64,000 nucleotides of DNA from Bacillus vallismortis (GCF_004116955.1 NZ_CP026362.1:3756001-3820000); one strand, 5' to 3'; counted from the first letter of the stretch, positions 27,900-36,952 are shown. The notes: generated by a model from the letters alone, not told the origin. A program made the numbers and translations.

Positions 27900-29960
27900 A
27901 TGAGTGATGATCAAAACAAACGTGTAAATGAACATGCAAAGGACGAGCAGCTTGAGCAGTACAGGGTTGATAACAGCGGGAAGAAAATGACGACCAACCA
28001 AGGCTTGCGGGTGTCAGAGGATGAGCACTCGTTAAAAGCCGGGGTTCGCGGCCCGACGCTGATGGAGGATTTTCACTTACGGGAAAAAATGACACACTTT
28101 GACCATGAGAGGATTCCGGAGCGTGTTGTGCATGCGCGCGGATTTGGCGTGCATGGCTTTTTTCAGGTTTACGAGCCGATGACAGAATTCACACGGGCCA
28201 AATTTCTTCAGGACCCTTCAGTGAAGACACCGGTATTTGTCCGATTTTCTACAGTCGCGGGTTCTAAAGGCTCCGCAGACACGGTGCGGGATGCCAGAGG
28301 ATTTGCGACGAAATTTTATACGGAAGAAGGAAACTATGATCTCGTAGGAAATAACATCCCGGTGTTTTTCATTCAGGACGCGATCAAATTTCCAGATTTG
28401 GTTCACGCGTTTAAGCCTGAACCTCACAATGAAATGCCTCAGGCCGCGACCGCTCATGATACGTTTTGGGATTTTGTCGCCAATAACCCTGAGTCAGCGC
28501 ATATGGTGATGTGGACGATGTCTGACAGGGGCATCCCTCGCAGCTACAGAATGATGGAGGGCTTCGGCGTTCACACATTCCGTTTTGTCAATGAACAAGG
28601 AAAGGCGCGTTTCGTGAAATTCCACTGGAAGCCAGTGCTCGGTGTGCATTCTCTCGTATGGGATGAAGCGCAGAAAATTGCCGGGAAAGATCCTGATTTC
28701 CACCGCCGCGACCTGTGGGAAACAATTGAAAACGGCGGCACGGTAGAATATGAGCTCGGCGTACAGATGATTGACGAAGAAGATGAATTCAAATTTGATT
28801 TTGATATTCTTGACCCAACCAAGCTATGGCCGGAAGAGCTCGTGCCTGTGAAAATCATTGGGAAAATGACACTGAACCGCAACCAGGACAATGTGTTTGC
28901 GGAAACAGAACAAGTCGCATTCCACCCGGGAAATGTCGTGCCGGGCATCGATTTTACAAATGACCCGCTTCTGCAGGGGCGGCTTTTCTCCTACACAGAC
29001 ACGCAGCTCATCCGACTTGGCGGCCCGAACTTCCACGAGCTGCCGATTAACCGCCCGGTATGTCCGTTCCATAACAACCAATACGACGGCTATCACCGGA
29101 TGACGATCAATAAGGGGCCGGTCGCTTATCATAAAAACTCACTGCAAAACAACGACCCGTCGCCTGCGACAGCCGAAGAAGGCGGCTACATTCACTACCA
29201 AGAAAAAGTCGAGGGCAAAAAAATCCGCCAGCGCAGCGACAGCTTCAACGATTATTACTCACAGGCGAAGCTGTTCTGGAACAGCATGTCCCCGGTTGAG
29301 AAGAAGCACATGATTTCCGCTTTTTGCTTCGAGGTCGGGAAGGTAACAAGCAAAGACGTGCAGCGGCAAGTCGTTGACGTCTTCAGCAATGTGGATGCAG
29401 GCTTGGCAGAGGAAATCGCCAAAGGAGTAGGTGTGGCGCCGCCAGTGAAACGTAAGGCGTCTAAAGAAATTTTGACCTCGCCTGCGTTAAGCCAGATCAA
29501 TACAGTGAAAACAGCATCCTCAAGAAAAGTCGCTGTTCTCGCCGGAAACGGATTTCATGAAAAAGAGCTGCAAACTGTGCTGGACGTTTTAAAGCAAGAA
29601 GGAATCATAGCGGATATCATCAGCGAAACGCTTGGATACATCACAGGCGGAAATGGGCAGCAGCTTGAGGCCGGCGGCACGTTCTTAACGGCTGACTCTG
29701 TTCTGTATGATGCCGTCTATGCCGCGGGAGGGCCAGCGTTAAAAGACAACAAACAAGCGATGGCATTTATGAAAGAAGCTTACAATCACTATAAAGCGGT
29801 CGGTGCGGCAAATGAAGGAATTGATCTTCTCCAAGCAGCTGTCGGCACAATCGAGGGGCCAGGCATCGTAACTGCTCAGGGCGAAGCTGACTATACCGCC
29901 TTCAGCAAGGCGTTTATCGAGGCGATCGCCGCTCATCGCCATTGGGATAGACGAATGTGA
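27900..29960 (+). CDS. katE: General-stress catalase KatE (HPII type)
   Basis: A 686-residue large-subunit clade 2 catalase that decomposes hydrogen peroxide. It has the distal His78 (VVHARGFGVHGFFQ), the Asn in VGNNIPVFFIQD and the heme-ligand Tyr365 in FSYTDTQLIRLG. A C-terminal flavodoxin/DJ-1-like domain (from about residue 540, KVAVLAGNGFHEKEL) is typical of HPII-size enzymes. The start ATG follows AAAAGGGGGAAC. The longer frame lacks a site. A SigB-type promoter precedes it. Confidence 0.93.
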   Translation: MSDDQNKRVNEHAKDEQLEQYRVDNSGKKMTTNQGLRVSEDEHSLKAGVRGPTLMEDFHLREKMTHFDHERIPERVVHARGFGVHGFFQVYEPMTEFTRAKFLQDPSVKTPVFVRFSTVAGSKGSADTVRDARGFATKFYTEEGNYDLVGNNIPVFFIQDAIKFPDLVHAFKPEPHNEMPQAATAHDTFWDFVANNPESAHMVMWTMSDRGIPRSYRMMEGFGVHTFRFVNEQGKARFVKFHWKPVLGVHSLVWDEAQKIAGKDPDFHRRDLWETIENGGTVEYELGVQMIDEEDEFKFDFDILDPTKLWPEELVPVKIIGKMTLNRNQDNVFAETEQVAFHPGNVVPGIDFTNDPLLQGRLFSYTDTQLIRLGGPNFHELPINRPVCPFHNNQYDGYHRMTINKGPVAYHKNSLQNNDPSPATAEEGGYIHYQEKVEGKKIRQRSDSFNDYYSQAKLFWNSMSPVEKKHMISAFCFEVGKVTSKDVQRQVVDVFSNVDAGLAEEIAKGVGVAPPVKRKASKEILTSPALSQINTVKTASSRKVAVLAGNGFHEKELQTVLDVLKQEGIIADIISETLGYITGGNGQQLEAGGTFLTADSVLYDAVYAAGGPALKDNKQAMAFMKEAYNHYKAVGAANEGIDLLQAAVGTIEGPGIVTAQGEADYTAFSKAFIEAIAAHRHWDRRM

Positions 29961-30009
29961 CCCGCTCCTGTATCTTAAAGGAAGATACTTTTCATAAGGA
30001 GCATGACAG

Positions 30010-30300
30010 ATGAACGAAAAACAGCTCGCTGAAGCTTACGAACGCGATGAAAATATGATGATTTTGGTATTTGCCCAATGGTGCGTCAACCATGACATAG
30101 ATCCGCTGGAGCTCTACGCCAAAGCGTATCCGCAGCAAAAACTAAATAAAAGCTTAAAAAAAACCATGGACGAACTGACCGTGCCCAAACACGAGTCAGA
30201 GCATATTCCGGACCAAACCGTCATTGCGGTGTTAGAGATGTTCGGAAATATAGATTTGGCACAAGCGGTTCATGAAGCGATTTTGGAGCGTAAACAGTAA
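30010..30300 (+). CDS. yxiS: YxiS, small soluble protein
   Basis: A 96-residue acidic protein starting after AAGGAGCATG, 50 bp downstream of katE. It includes MMILVFAQWCVNHDIDPLEL and IPDQTVIAVLEMFGNIDLAQ. I recognise it as YxiS from its place and size beside katE. Its function is unknown. It may be co-transcribed with katE under SigB since no terminator is visible between them. A hairpin (AAAAAGAG / CTCTTTTTTT) follows directly. Confidence 0.7.
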   Translation: MNEKQLAEAYERDENMMILVFAQWCVNHDIDPLELYAKAYPQQKLNKSLKKTMDELTVPKHESEHIPDQTVIAVLEMFGNIDLAQAVHEAILERKQ

Positions 30301-30331
30301 AAAAAGAGGCATCTTGTCTCTTTTTTTATTT
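30301..30331 (+). terminator. Terminator after yxiS
   Basis: AAAAAGAG, a short loop and CTCTTTTTTT form a hairpin with a T tract right behind the yxiS stop. Confidence 0.65.
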
Positions 30332-30387
30332 AGACACTTCTTTTGAGTTGATCAGCCCTAAAAGGGACGGATAAACGAAGACATCGA

Positions 30388-30715
30388 AGGAGGAGATCGT
30401 ATCACCTGCTGAAAACCGCTGGGGTTGCGGTTTTGCTTTTTTCTGTATGTGCATATGCTGTCCCATTTTTAAAAGCGGTTCCAGGGCAAAACACCAACTG
30501 TCAGCAGCCATACGTACAAAAAGATCCATGGTTTAACGTCTGTTCAGTCCTTCAACTATCTCTTGATAACCAAAAAGCGTGTGACGCTGGATCAGATACT
30601 GCATACCAAAACAAAAGTCAGCAAAACGAAAGATGGCCTATACAGCTACGAAAAACGGAATCGCCATTGTCTTCGGCCAATATGACTTAGGGCCATATAC
30701 AGCCGCCATCCTCTA
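30388..30715 (+). pseudogene. Decayed gene for a small exported protein
   Basis: Behind GAAGGAGGAG near 30390 the sequence reads as an exported N-terminus (TAGVAVLLFSVCAYAVPFLK). Coding-like sequence then continues across frames: TKKRVTLDQILHTKTKVSKT, KDGLYSYE, and after a one-base slip near 30652, KNGIAIVFGQYDLGPYT. At least two frame changes are needed to read it through. No intact ORF remains. It could be the relic known as yxiT in strain 168, but I cannot confirm that. Confidence 0.5.
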
Positions 30716-30730
30716 TTTATCTATAATCAA

Positions 30731-30760
30731 AGAGCCATATCCGCAAAGGGATATGGCTCC
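30731..30760 (-). terminator. Hairpin after nupG
   Basis: GGAGCCATATCC and GGATATGGCTC pair with a 5-6 base loop just past the nupG stop. The T run is weak. Confidence 0.5.
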
Positions 30761-30766
30761 ATATTT

Positions 30767-31960
30767 CTACCACACAAACAGGCCGACAATCGCGGCACTT
30801 AGTAAAGATACCGCAATTCCGCTGACGAGCAGCTTCCACACGTTTTTCCCGATGACCGTTGACTTTTCGCCGTCAAGGATCGAGTTGTACGTGCCGTAAA
30901 TCATGCCGACCGTACTGAAGTTGGCAAATGACGTCAGGAATGTCGTCGCCACCGCAACAGTATGAGGCGGAAGGGATGTGAGATTTTCTTTCAAGTCAAG
31001 CATCGCAACAAACTCATTCGTTGCCAATTTCATTCCCATCAGCTGAGCGACATACATCGCATCGTGTACCGGCAGCCCAAGCAGGAATGCAAACGGGCTG
31101 AAGAGATAAGCGAAAATCGTCTGGATGGTCAGGCCGTGTACGAAAACGCCAAGAATGCCATTGACCGCTGACGTTAACGCGACATATCCGATTACCATTG
31201 CCAAAATGACGATCACCATGTTCATGCCGACAAGCATACTGTTAGAAATCGTAGAGAAAAAGTCTTTCTTCTCCTCTTTAGGCGGCGTATAGATGATATC
31301 TTCATCCTCCGGCACGTGAACAGGATTCAGCAGGTTTGCGATAATCAGCGCGTTTAAGCAGTTCAACGGAATCGCTGTAAACACGTATGTCGCCGGCACC
31401 ATTGACAGGTAAGATCCAATAATGGAGCCGCTGATGCTGCTCATGCTCATTAAGCCGAATGTGAGCAGGCGGTTGTTGTTTAATACCGTAAGCTGCTGGC
31501 GGATGACCGCAAGTGCTTCTGTATTTCCCAAAAACATCATTTGAATAGAGAAAAAGCTCTCTAATTTCGGCAAGCGGGAAGCCTTTGAAATCAACCAGCC
31601 GATTTTATCAATCAGCCAAGGCAAAATGCCGAAATAGGTTAAAATATCAAAGAATGTGACGATAAAGATAATTGGAAGAAGTGCGCTAAAGAAAAAGTCT
31701 ACTGTTTCATTCGCCATCACTGACGGAAAGACAAACGCGATACCGTCACTCGCACAAGCAATCAACCAAGTGAAGAAATCACCAATTTTACCGATGGTCC
31801 AGCCCCCGACTTTTGTTCCCAGCATAAACCAAGTAATCAGCAATTCCAGAACAATTAACGTAATGATCGGCCGCCACTTGATTTTCTTTTTCTGCGGAGA
31901 ACATAGGAATACAACTGCCATAATCACAATGAGACCGACAAGGTTTAATAAAAAGTACAT
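30767..31960 (-). CDS. nupG: Purine nucleoside transporter NupG (YxjA)
   Basis: This 397-residue concentrative nucleoside transporter (CNT family) imports purine nucleosides with a proton. It has an N-terminal hydrophobic region (MYFLLNLVGLIVIMAVVFLC), family motifs such as FLGNTEALAVIRQQL and SFANFSTVGMIYGTYNS, and about ten membrane segments. The start follows AGGAGTTGC. Its 5' leader holds a guanine riboswitch and terminator, so uptake falls when guanine is plentiful. This matches known control of yxjA. Confidence 0.9.
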   Translation of the reverse strand: MYFLLNLVGLIVIMAVVFLCSPQKKKIKWRPIITLIVLELLITWFMLGTKVGGWTIGKIGDFFTWLIACASDGIAFVFPSVMANETVDFFFSALLPIIFIVTFFDILTYFGILPWLIDKIGWLISKASRLPKLESFFSIQMMFLGNTEALAVIRQQLTVLNNNRLLTFGLMSMSSISGSIIGSYLSMVPATYVFTAIPLNCLNALIIANLLNPVHVPEDEDIIYTPPKEEKKDFFSTISNSMLVGMNMVIVILAMVIGYVALTSAVNGILGVFVHGLTIQTIFAYLFSPFAFLLGLPVHDAMYVAQLMGMKLATNEFVAMLDLKENLTSLPPHTVAVATTFLTSFANFSTVGMIYGTYNSILDGEKSTVIGKNVWKLLVSGIAVSLLSAAIVGLFVW

Positions 31961-31994
31961 GATAGCAACTCCTATGAGGTTTATTTTGGAAACA

Positions 31995-32055
31995 AAAAAA
32001 GCTCTTATCCTTCACAAATTCTGGAAAAGCAGAAAGTGTGAAAAATAAGAGCAAA
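31995..32055 (-). terminator. Riboswitch-controlled terminator upstream of nupG
   Basis: On the minus strand GCTCTTAT with TCAC pairs with GTGA and ATAAGAGC, followed by TTTTTTT. It is the expression platform of the nupG leader, formed when guanine is bound. Confidence 0.8.
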
Positions 32056-32103
32056 CAGAAAAGAACATGTCCTTTTCAACTCGTTCAAATTTATTCAAAC
32101 TTT

Positions 32104-32170
32104 CTTGTAGTCTAGTTTTTTACGGTTACTAGGTAGAAACAATCAGACCATATTACTGATCATATACAAG
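32104..32170 (-). promoter_or_regulatory. Guanine riboswitch aptamer of nupG
   Basis: On the minus strand P1 arms CTTGTA and TACAAG enclose the purine-aptamer landmarks AATATGG, GTTTCTACC, ACCGTAAA and GACTAC. The C of GACTAC is the residue that pairs with guanine (it is U in adenine riboswitches). The terminator at 31995-32055 follows. Confidence 0.9.
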
Positions 32171-32388
32171 AATGTCTATTTTCTAAGTTGATAGCAGTAT
32201 TTTATCCTTTCACTTTTTGAAAATCAACCTTTTTAACTATTTTCACAATAATAAAATTTATATTTTGAAATGAGAAAATAAAGGCAGGACATGTTGGATT
32301 GTTATGTTGAAATGATGTTGATGGGTAAAACCATTTGATCCGCGCGTTTTTTCTTCTGTAACTGCTTTCTTTGATGGGAAGCGGGAAA

Positions 32389-32484
32389 ATGCATATTTTA
32401 ATCGGAATAGTCGGCCTCTGCTCCCCGTACATATGGAAAGGGAAAAAAAAAAACCGAGAAGATTGTAAACGCTTTCGTCCTTAA
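32389..32484 (+). pseudogene. Possible 5' remnant of yxjC (GntP-type permease)
   Basis: ATG at 32389 opens MHILIGIVGL, a typical start of a GntP-family permease. After 11 or so codons it runs into unrelated lysine-rich sequence and stops. In strain 168, as I recall, yxjC sits directly ahead of scoA. Here it is absent, so this may be its deletion scar. The evidence is short and from memory. Confidence 0.3.
32464..32477 (+). promoter_or_regulatory. Near-consensus cre box upstream of scoA
   Basis: TGTAAACGCTTTCG differs from the CcpA consensus only at the final base. It ends 38 bases before the scoA start, a position suited to catabolite repression of scoAB. Confidence 0.5.
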
Positions 32485-32515
32485 AGTTGATGGAGAAAAC
32501 GAAAGGAGCATCAAT

Positions 32516-33232
32516 ATGGGGAAAGTACTATCATCAAGCAAGGAAGCCGCGGAGCTGATTCGTGATGGAGATATGCTGATCGCAGGGGGATTCGGGCTGT
32601 GCGGCATTCCTGAACAGCTCATTTTGGCGATCAGAGATCAGGGAGTCAAGGATTTAACCGTGGTCAGCAACAATTGCGGAGTCGATGACTGGGGGCTCGG
32701 TTTGCTTTTGGCTAACAGGCAAATCAAGAAAATGATTTCATCTTATGTCGGCGAAAATAAAATTTTTGAGCGGCAGTTTTTAAGCGGAGAGCTTGAGGTC
32801 GAGCTCGTTCCCCAAGGCACGCTCGCCGAGAGGATTCGCGCAGGCGGTGCGGGCATACCGGGATTTTATACAGCGACAGGCGTTGGCACTTCAATAGCAG
32901 AGGGAAAAGAACATAAAACATTCGGAGGCCGGACGTTTGTGCTGGAGCAAGGCATTACCGGCGACGTGGCGATTATCAAAGCGTGGAAAGCGGACACTAT
33001 GGGAAATTTGGTTTTTCGGAAAACGGCGAGAAATTTCAATCCCGTTGCCGCCATGGCAGGCAAGATCACGATTGCCGAGGCGGAAATCATCGTGGAAGCG
33101 GGAGAGCTCGATCCAGATCACATCCATACGCCGGGCATTTACGTACAGCATGTGGTGCTTGGCGCGAGCCATGAAAAACGGATTGAAAAGCGGACAGTCC
33201 GGCAAGCGGCGGGAAAGGGTGAGGCGAGATGA
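32516..33232 (+). CDS. scoA: Succinyl-CoA:3-ketoacid CoA-transferase subunit A, ScoA
   Basis: A 238-residue alpha subunit of the enzyme that moves CoA from succinyl-CoA to acetoacetate, allowing ketone-body use. It has the family glycine motif AGGFGLCGIPEQLI, then NNCGVDDWGLG and GAGIPGFYTATGVGT. The ATG follows GAAAGGAGC. Its last four bases overlap the scoB start (ATGA), giving translational coupling. In strain 168 the operon also holds yxjC and yxjF, neither seen here. Confidence 0.92.
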   Translation: MGKVLSSSKEAAELIRDGDMLIAGGFGLCGIPEQLILAIRDQGVKDLTVVSNNCGVDDWGLGLLLANRQIKKMISSYVGENKIFERQFLSGELEVELVPQGTLAERIRAGGAGIPGFYTATGVGTSIAEGKEHKTFGGRTFVLEQGITGDVAIIKAWKADTMGNLVFRKTARNFNPVAAMAGKITIAEAEIIVEAGELDPDHIHTPGIYVQHVVLGASHEKRIEKRTVRQAAGKGEAR

Positions 33233-33885
33233 AAGAGGCGAGAAAACGAATGGTCAAACGGGCTGTACAAGAAATTAAGGATGGCATGAACGTCAACCTT
33301 GGGATTGGAATGCCGACGCTTGTCGCAAATGAGATACCCGATGGCGTTCACGTCATGCTTCAGTCAGAAAACGGCTTGCTCGGGATCGGCCCGTATCCTG
33401 TGGAAGGAATGGAAGACGCGGATTTGATCAATGCAGGAAAGGAAACAATCACTGAAGTCACGGGCGCTTCCTATTTTGACAGCGCTGAGTCATTCGCGAT
33501 GATAAGAGGCGGGCATATCGATTTGGCTATCCTTGGCGGCATGGAGGTTTCTGAGCAGGGGGATTTGGCCAATTGGGTGATCCCCGGCAAAATGGTCAAA
33601 GGGATGGGAGGCGCCATGGATCTCGTCAACGGCGCGAAACGGATCGTTGTCATCATGGAGCATGTCAATAAGCATGGCGAGCCAAAGGTGAAAAAGACAT
33701 GCTCTCTTCCGCTGACGGGGCAGAAAGTTGTTCACAGGCTGATTACGGATTTGGCTGTGTTTGATTTTGATCACGGCCGCATGACACTGACTGAACTTCA
33801 GGAAGGCGTCACAATGGATGAGGTTTATGAAAAAACAGAAGCCGATTTTGCTATCAGCCAGTCTGTGCTCAAATCAAACGCTTGA
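33229..33885 (+). CDS. scoB: Succinyl-CoA:3-ketoacid CoA-transferase subunit B, ScoB
   Basis: A 218-residue beta subunit. It carries the catalytic Glu47 in LQSENGLLGIGPYP, which forms the thioester with CoA, and the motif NLGIGMPTLVAN. It overlaps scoA by four bases. The dehydrogenase gene yxjF that I expect next from strain 168 is missing, and a bidirectional terminator follows at once. Confidence 0.92.
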   Translation: MKEARKRMVKRAVQEIKDGMNVNLGIGMPTLVANEIPDGVHVMLQSENGLLGIGPYPVEGMEDADLINAGKETITEVTGASYFDSAESFAMIRGGHIDLAILGGMEVSEQGDLANWVIPGKMVKGMGGAMDLVNGAKRIVVIMEHVNKHGEPKVKKTCSLPLTGQKVVHRLITDLAVFDFDHGRMTLTELQEGVTMDEVYEKTEADFAISQSVLKSNA

Positions 33886-33890
33886 TATGA

Positions 33891-33930
33891 AAAAACACAC
33901 TTGCTCCGCCAGGGAATCAAGTGTGTTTTT
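33891..33930. terminator. Bidirectional terminator between scoB and yxjG
   Basis: AAAAACACACTTG and CAAGTGTGTTTTT form a symmetric stem with runs on both sides. It serves two convergent genes. Confidence 0.85.
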
Positions 33931-33936
33931 CTTTGC

Positions 33937-35073
33937 TTATTTCCAAACATCGTTCGCGATTTCAACCACATGGCGCAGCTTCGCCCATTGCTGTTCTTCA
34001 GTCAGCTTGTTGCCTTCTTCAGTGGAAGCGAATCCGCATTGAGGGCTGAGGCACAGCTGGTCTAAGTTCACATAGCGGGACGCTTCTTCGATACGGCGTT
34101 TCACATCGTCCGGATGTTCAAGCTCACCGAATTTAGAGGTTACTAAGCCAAGGACAAGCTGAAGATCGGAGCGCTTCACATAACGGAGCGGTTCAAAGCC
34201 TCCTGAACGCGAATCATCGTATTCCAAGAACAGGCCGTCAAGATTCAAACCGTCAAAAATGGTTTCAGCTGCTGCGTCATAACCGCCTTCAGCTGTCCAA
34301 GTGGACTGGAAGTTGCCGCGGCAAATGTGCATTGTCACCGTCAGGTCATCCGGGCGGTCCGCAATCGCGTCGTTAATGGATTTTGCAAACAGCTGGCGAA
34401 GCTCGTCAGGCGTTGTTCCGAAGGCTTCAATTTGTTTTAAGCCTTTTTCAGATAAGAAAACAGCCCATGCTGTATCATCAAGCTGCAGGTAGCGGCAGCC
34501 TCTGTCATAAAACGCTTGAATGGCTTTTTTATATGCTTTGGATACATCGTGCTGGAAAAGCTGATAGTCGTTTTTGTATGCGTCCTTTTCAAGCTTTCCG
34601 CGGAAAAACAGCATATTTGGGCTTGGGATCGTCATTTTTGGTGTCGCATCACCGGCAATGCTATGGAGAAAAGAGTAATCTTCAAGCATTGGGTGAGTCG
34701 AAAAGTCGATATCACCTGTGACTTTAATGCCGCGTGCTTTTGTCTGTACGTTATGGAATTGAATGCCTTGCTCAGGAATAAACGGCTCAACCCCATCCAG
34801 ATTTTCCAGGAAATCAAAATGCCACCACGCTCTGCGGAATTCACCGTCTGTCACGACGTTCAGGCCGGTTTCCTTCTGTTTTTCCACAATGCGGATGATT
34901 TCATCGTTTTCAATTTGGCGGAGCTGCTCAGCTGTAATCTCGCCAGCCGCTTTTTGCAGCCGCGCTTTTTTGACGGGCTCAGACCTCAGCAGGCTTCCAA
35001 CTTGATCCGCGCGAAACGGCGGCTTTTTTCTTTGAAGTGTATTTTGTTCTGTGTGTGTTGTTTGTTGTGGCAT
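33937..35073 (-). CDS. yxjG: Cobalamin-independent methionine synthase-like protein YxjG
   Basis: This 378-residue protein resembles the C-terminal catalytic barrel of MetE. It has zinc-ligand motifs TMHICRGNF (His and Cys) and LSPQCGFAS (Cys), and the substrate region VTDGEFRRAWWHFDFLE. It probably transfers a methyl group to homocysteine or a related thiol from an unknown donor, since the MetE N-terminal half is absent. The start MPQQTTH was chosen from the AGAAGG site. A SAM riboswitch leads it. yxjH is a close tandem paralog. Confidence 0.85.
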   Translation of the reverse strand: MPQQTTHTEQNTLQRKKPPFRADQVGSLLRSEPVKKARLQKAAGEITAEQLRQIENDEIIRIVEKQKETGLNVVTDGEFRRAWWHFDFLENLDGVEPFIPEQGIQFHNVQTKARGIKVTGDIDFSTHPMLEDYSFLHSIAGDATPKMTIPSPNMLFFRGKLEKDAYKNDYQLFQHDVSKAYKKAIQAFYDRGCRYLQLDDTAWAVFLSEKGLKQIEAFGTTPDELRQLFAKSINDAIADRPDDLTVTMHICRGNFQSTWTAEGGYDAAAETIFDGLNLDGLFLEYDDSRSGGFEPLRYVKRSDLQLVLGLVTSKFGELEHPDDVKRRIEEASRYVNLDQLCLSPQCGFASTEEGNKLTEEQQWAKLRHVVEIANDVWK

Positions 35074-35103
35074 GTTGTCCATTCCTTCTTTCCATTCGAA
35101 TAT

Positions 35104-35257
35104 AAAAAAGCTCTTCCTTGAGATAAGGAAGAGCTTGTGTGACAATCTCAACCTTATCTTCAAGAGCAATCATTGCTCTAAAGGATTTAGCACCATTCTG
35201 TTAAACAGCGGTTGCCGGGTATCGCAGGGCCAGTCCCTCCACCTCTCTTGATAAGGA
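35104..35257 (-). promoter_or_regulatory. SAM (S-box) riboswitch upstream of yxjG
   Basis: On the minus strand P1 arms CCTTATC and GATAAGG enclose AGAGAGGTGGAGGGACTGGC, CGATACCCGGCAACC and GGTGCTAAATCC, the S-box hallmarks. A terminator (GCTCTTCCTT / AAGGAAGAGC then TTTTTT) follows at 35104-35136. With SAM bound, the terminator forms and yxjG is off. Confidence 0.95.
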
Positions 35258-35325
35258 AAACCTTTTTATGAAATTTTCTGATGATATCTATTATTCACAC
35301 ATTTTCTGTTTCTGTCAATGATAGA

Positions 35326-36459
35326 TTATCTCCACACATCGTTGGCGATGTCGATGACGTGGCGCAGCTTCGCCCATTGCTGCTCTTCTGTCAAAAGATT
35401 GCCTTCTTCCGTAGAGGCGAAACCGCACTGCGGGCTGAGGCACAGCTGATCCAAGCTGACAAAGCGCGCCGCTTCATTGATTCGCCGCTTCACATCCTCG
35501 GGATTTTCCAACTCGCCGTATTTTGATGTAACCAAGCCGAGCACAATTTGCAGATCCTTGCGTTTCACGAAACGGAGCGGATCAAAATTTCCTGAGCGGT
35601 CATCATCATATTCCAAGAACAGGCCGTCTAAGTGTAAGCCGTCCAAAATCGTTTCCGCTACAGCGTCATAGCCTCCTGATGCCGCCCAAGTCGACTTGAA
35701 GTTGCCGCGGCAAATGTGCATTGTGATTGTTAAATCATCAGGCCGGTCAGCCACTGCATCGTTAATCGTTTTGGCGAACAAGGCAGGCAATGTCTCAGGG
35801 TCGCCGCCGAGGGCACGAACGACCTCTCTGCCTTTTTCCTCAAAGAAGAGAGACCATGACGTGTCATCTAGCTGAAGGTAGCGGCATCCAGCGTCATAGA
35901 AAGCGATGATTGCTTTTTTGTACGCTTGGGCCAGATCATAAAAGTATTCCTCTTGGTCGTCATAAATTCCTTTATCGGCCTTTTCACCGAAAAACAGCAT
36001 ATTCGGGCTCGGAATCGTCAGCTTTGGTGTCGCATCACCGGCAATCTTATGTAAAAATTGATAATCGGCAAGCGCTGGGTGGTTCGTAAAATCGAGTTTT
36101 CCCGTCACTTTGATGCTGCGTGCTTTTGTTTTCACATTATGGAATTGAATCCCTTCAGCCGGGATGAACGGCTCCACACCGTCAAGCCCTTCGAGAAAAT
36201 CATAATGCCACCAGGAACGGCGGAATTCACCGTCTGTTACCACCTCGAGTCCGATTTCTTTTTGTTTTTCCACAATGCGGCTGATTTCCTTGTTTTCGAT
36301 CTCACGAAGCTGTTCCGCCGTGATCTCGCCGGCCGCTTTTTTTAACCGGGCTTCTTTCACCGGAGCGGAGCGCAGTAAACTGCCGACATGATCGGCGCGG
36401 AAAGGGGCTTTGCGTTGTTTTTCTGTTTTTTGTCCTGCAACATTTGTTTGTTGAGCCAT
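35326..36459 (-). CDS. yxjH: Cobalamin-independent methionine synthase-like protein YxjH
   Basis: The 377-residue paralog of YxjG has the same motifs (VTDGEFRRSWWHYDFLE, TMHICRGNF, LSPQCGFAS) and is similar over its whole length. The start MAQQTN follows GAGGCG. Differences cluster in the central helix (FFEEKGREVVRALGGDPETL versus the yxjG version), which may reflect a different methyl donor or acceptor. The gene has its own S-box, so the pair arose by duplication of gene plus leader. Regulated by methionine sufficiency. Confidence 0.85.
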   Translation of the reverse strand: MAQQTNVAGQKTEKQRKAPFRADHVGSLLRSAPVKEARLKKAAGEITAEQLREIENKEISRIVEKQKEIGLEVVTDGEFRRSWWHYDFLEGLDGVEPFIPAEGIQFHNVKTKARSIKVTGKLDFTNHPALADYQFLHKIAGDATPKLTIPSPNMLFFGEKADKGIYDDQEEYFYDLAQAYKKAIIAFYDAGCRYLQLDDTSWSLFFEEKGREVVRALGGDPETLPALFAKTINDAVADRPDDLTITMHICRGNFKSTWAASGGYDAVAETILDGLHLDGLFLEYDDDRSGNFDPLRFVKRKDLQIVLGLVTSKYGELENPEDVKRRINEAARFVSLDQLCLSPQCGFASTEEGNLLTEEQQWAKLRHVIDIANDVWR

Positions 36460-36495
36460 GCGATTCGCCTCTTTTCTAGAAATATGGTAAGCATG

Positions 36496-36651
36496 AAAAA
36501 AGCTCTTCCTTTGAGTAAGGAAGAGCTTGAATAATCAAATCTCCGCCTCATCTGCAAGAACGCAATGTTCTTAAGGATTTAGCACCATTCTGTTTGAAAC
36601 AGCGGTTGCCGGGTATCATAGGGCCAGTCCCTCCACCTCTCTTGATAAGGT
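36496..36651 (-). promoter_or_regulatory. SAM (S-box) riboswitch upstream of yxjH
   Basis: This element has nearly the same architecture and sequence as the yxjG leader: AGAGAGGTGGAGGGACTGGC, GATACCCGGCAACC, GGTGCTAAATCC, then terminator GCTCTTCCTTA / AAGGAAGAGC with a T run at 36496-36530. Confidence 0.95.
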
Positions 36652-36952
36652 AAAACGTCATATTTGCATTTCAATTATCTTAATATTATTACTTTTGGAT
36701 CAATTGTCAATACTTTTTCAGAAAATACTTTCGGCTTTGTCGCTACATAAGATATTAGCAGTTAGCGAATGGGCGTGTAATTCAGCACATCCACCTCGTT
36801 TGCAATCTGCAAATGACAGGAATCCTATCCTTCAGCTGAGAATCATACCTCTACATGTTGACTCATAGATAAATGGCTCATTGCTAAGTGATTGCGGATA
36901 GTAGGCGATAGAAATACTGCTGGTTGTTCTTATAGTGAAAATGGAAAAGAAA
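36652..36952. other. Intergenic stretch without a recognised gene
   Basis: Between the yxjH leader and the terminator of the 56-residue gene I see no ORF with a ribosome binding site. The yxjH promoter should lie just above 36652 (minus strand). Strain 168 has yxjI in this neighbourhood, and I see no trace of it. Confidence 0.5.
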
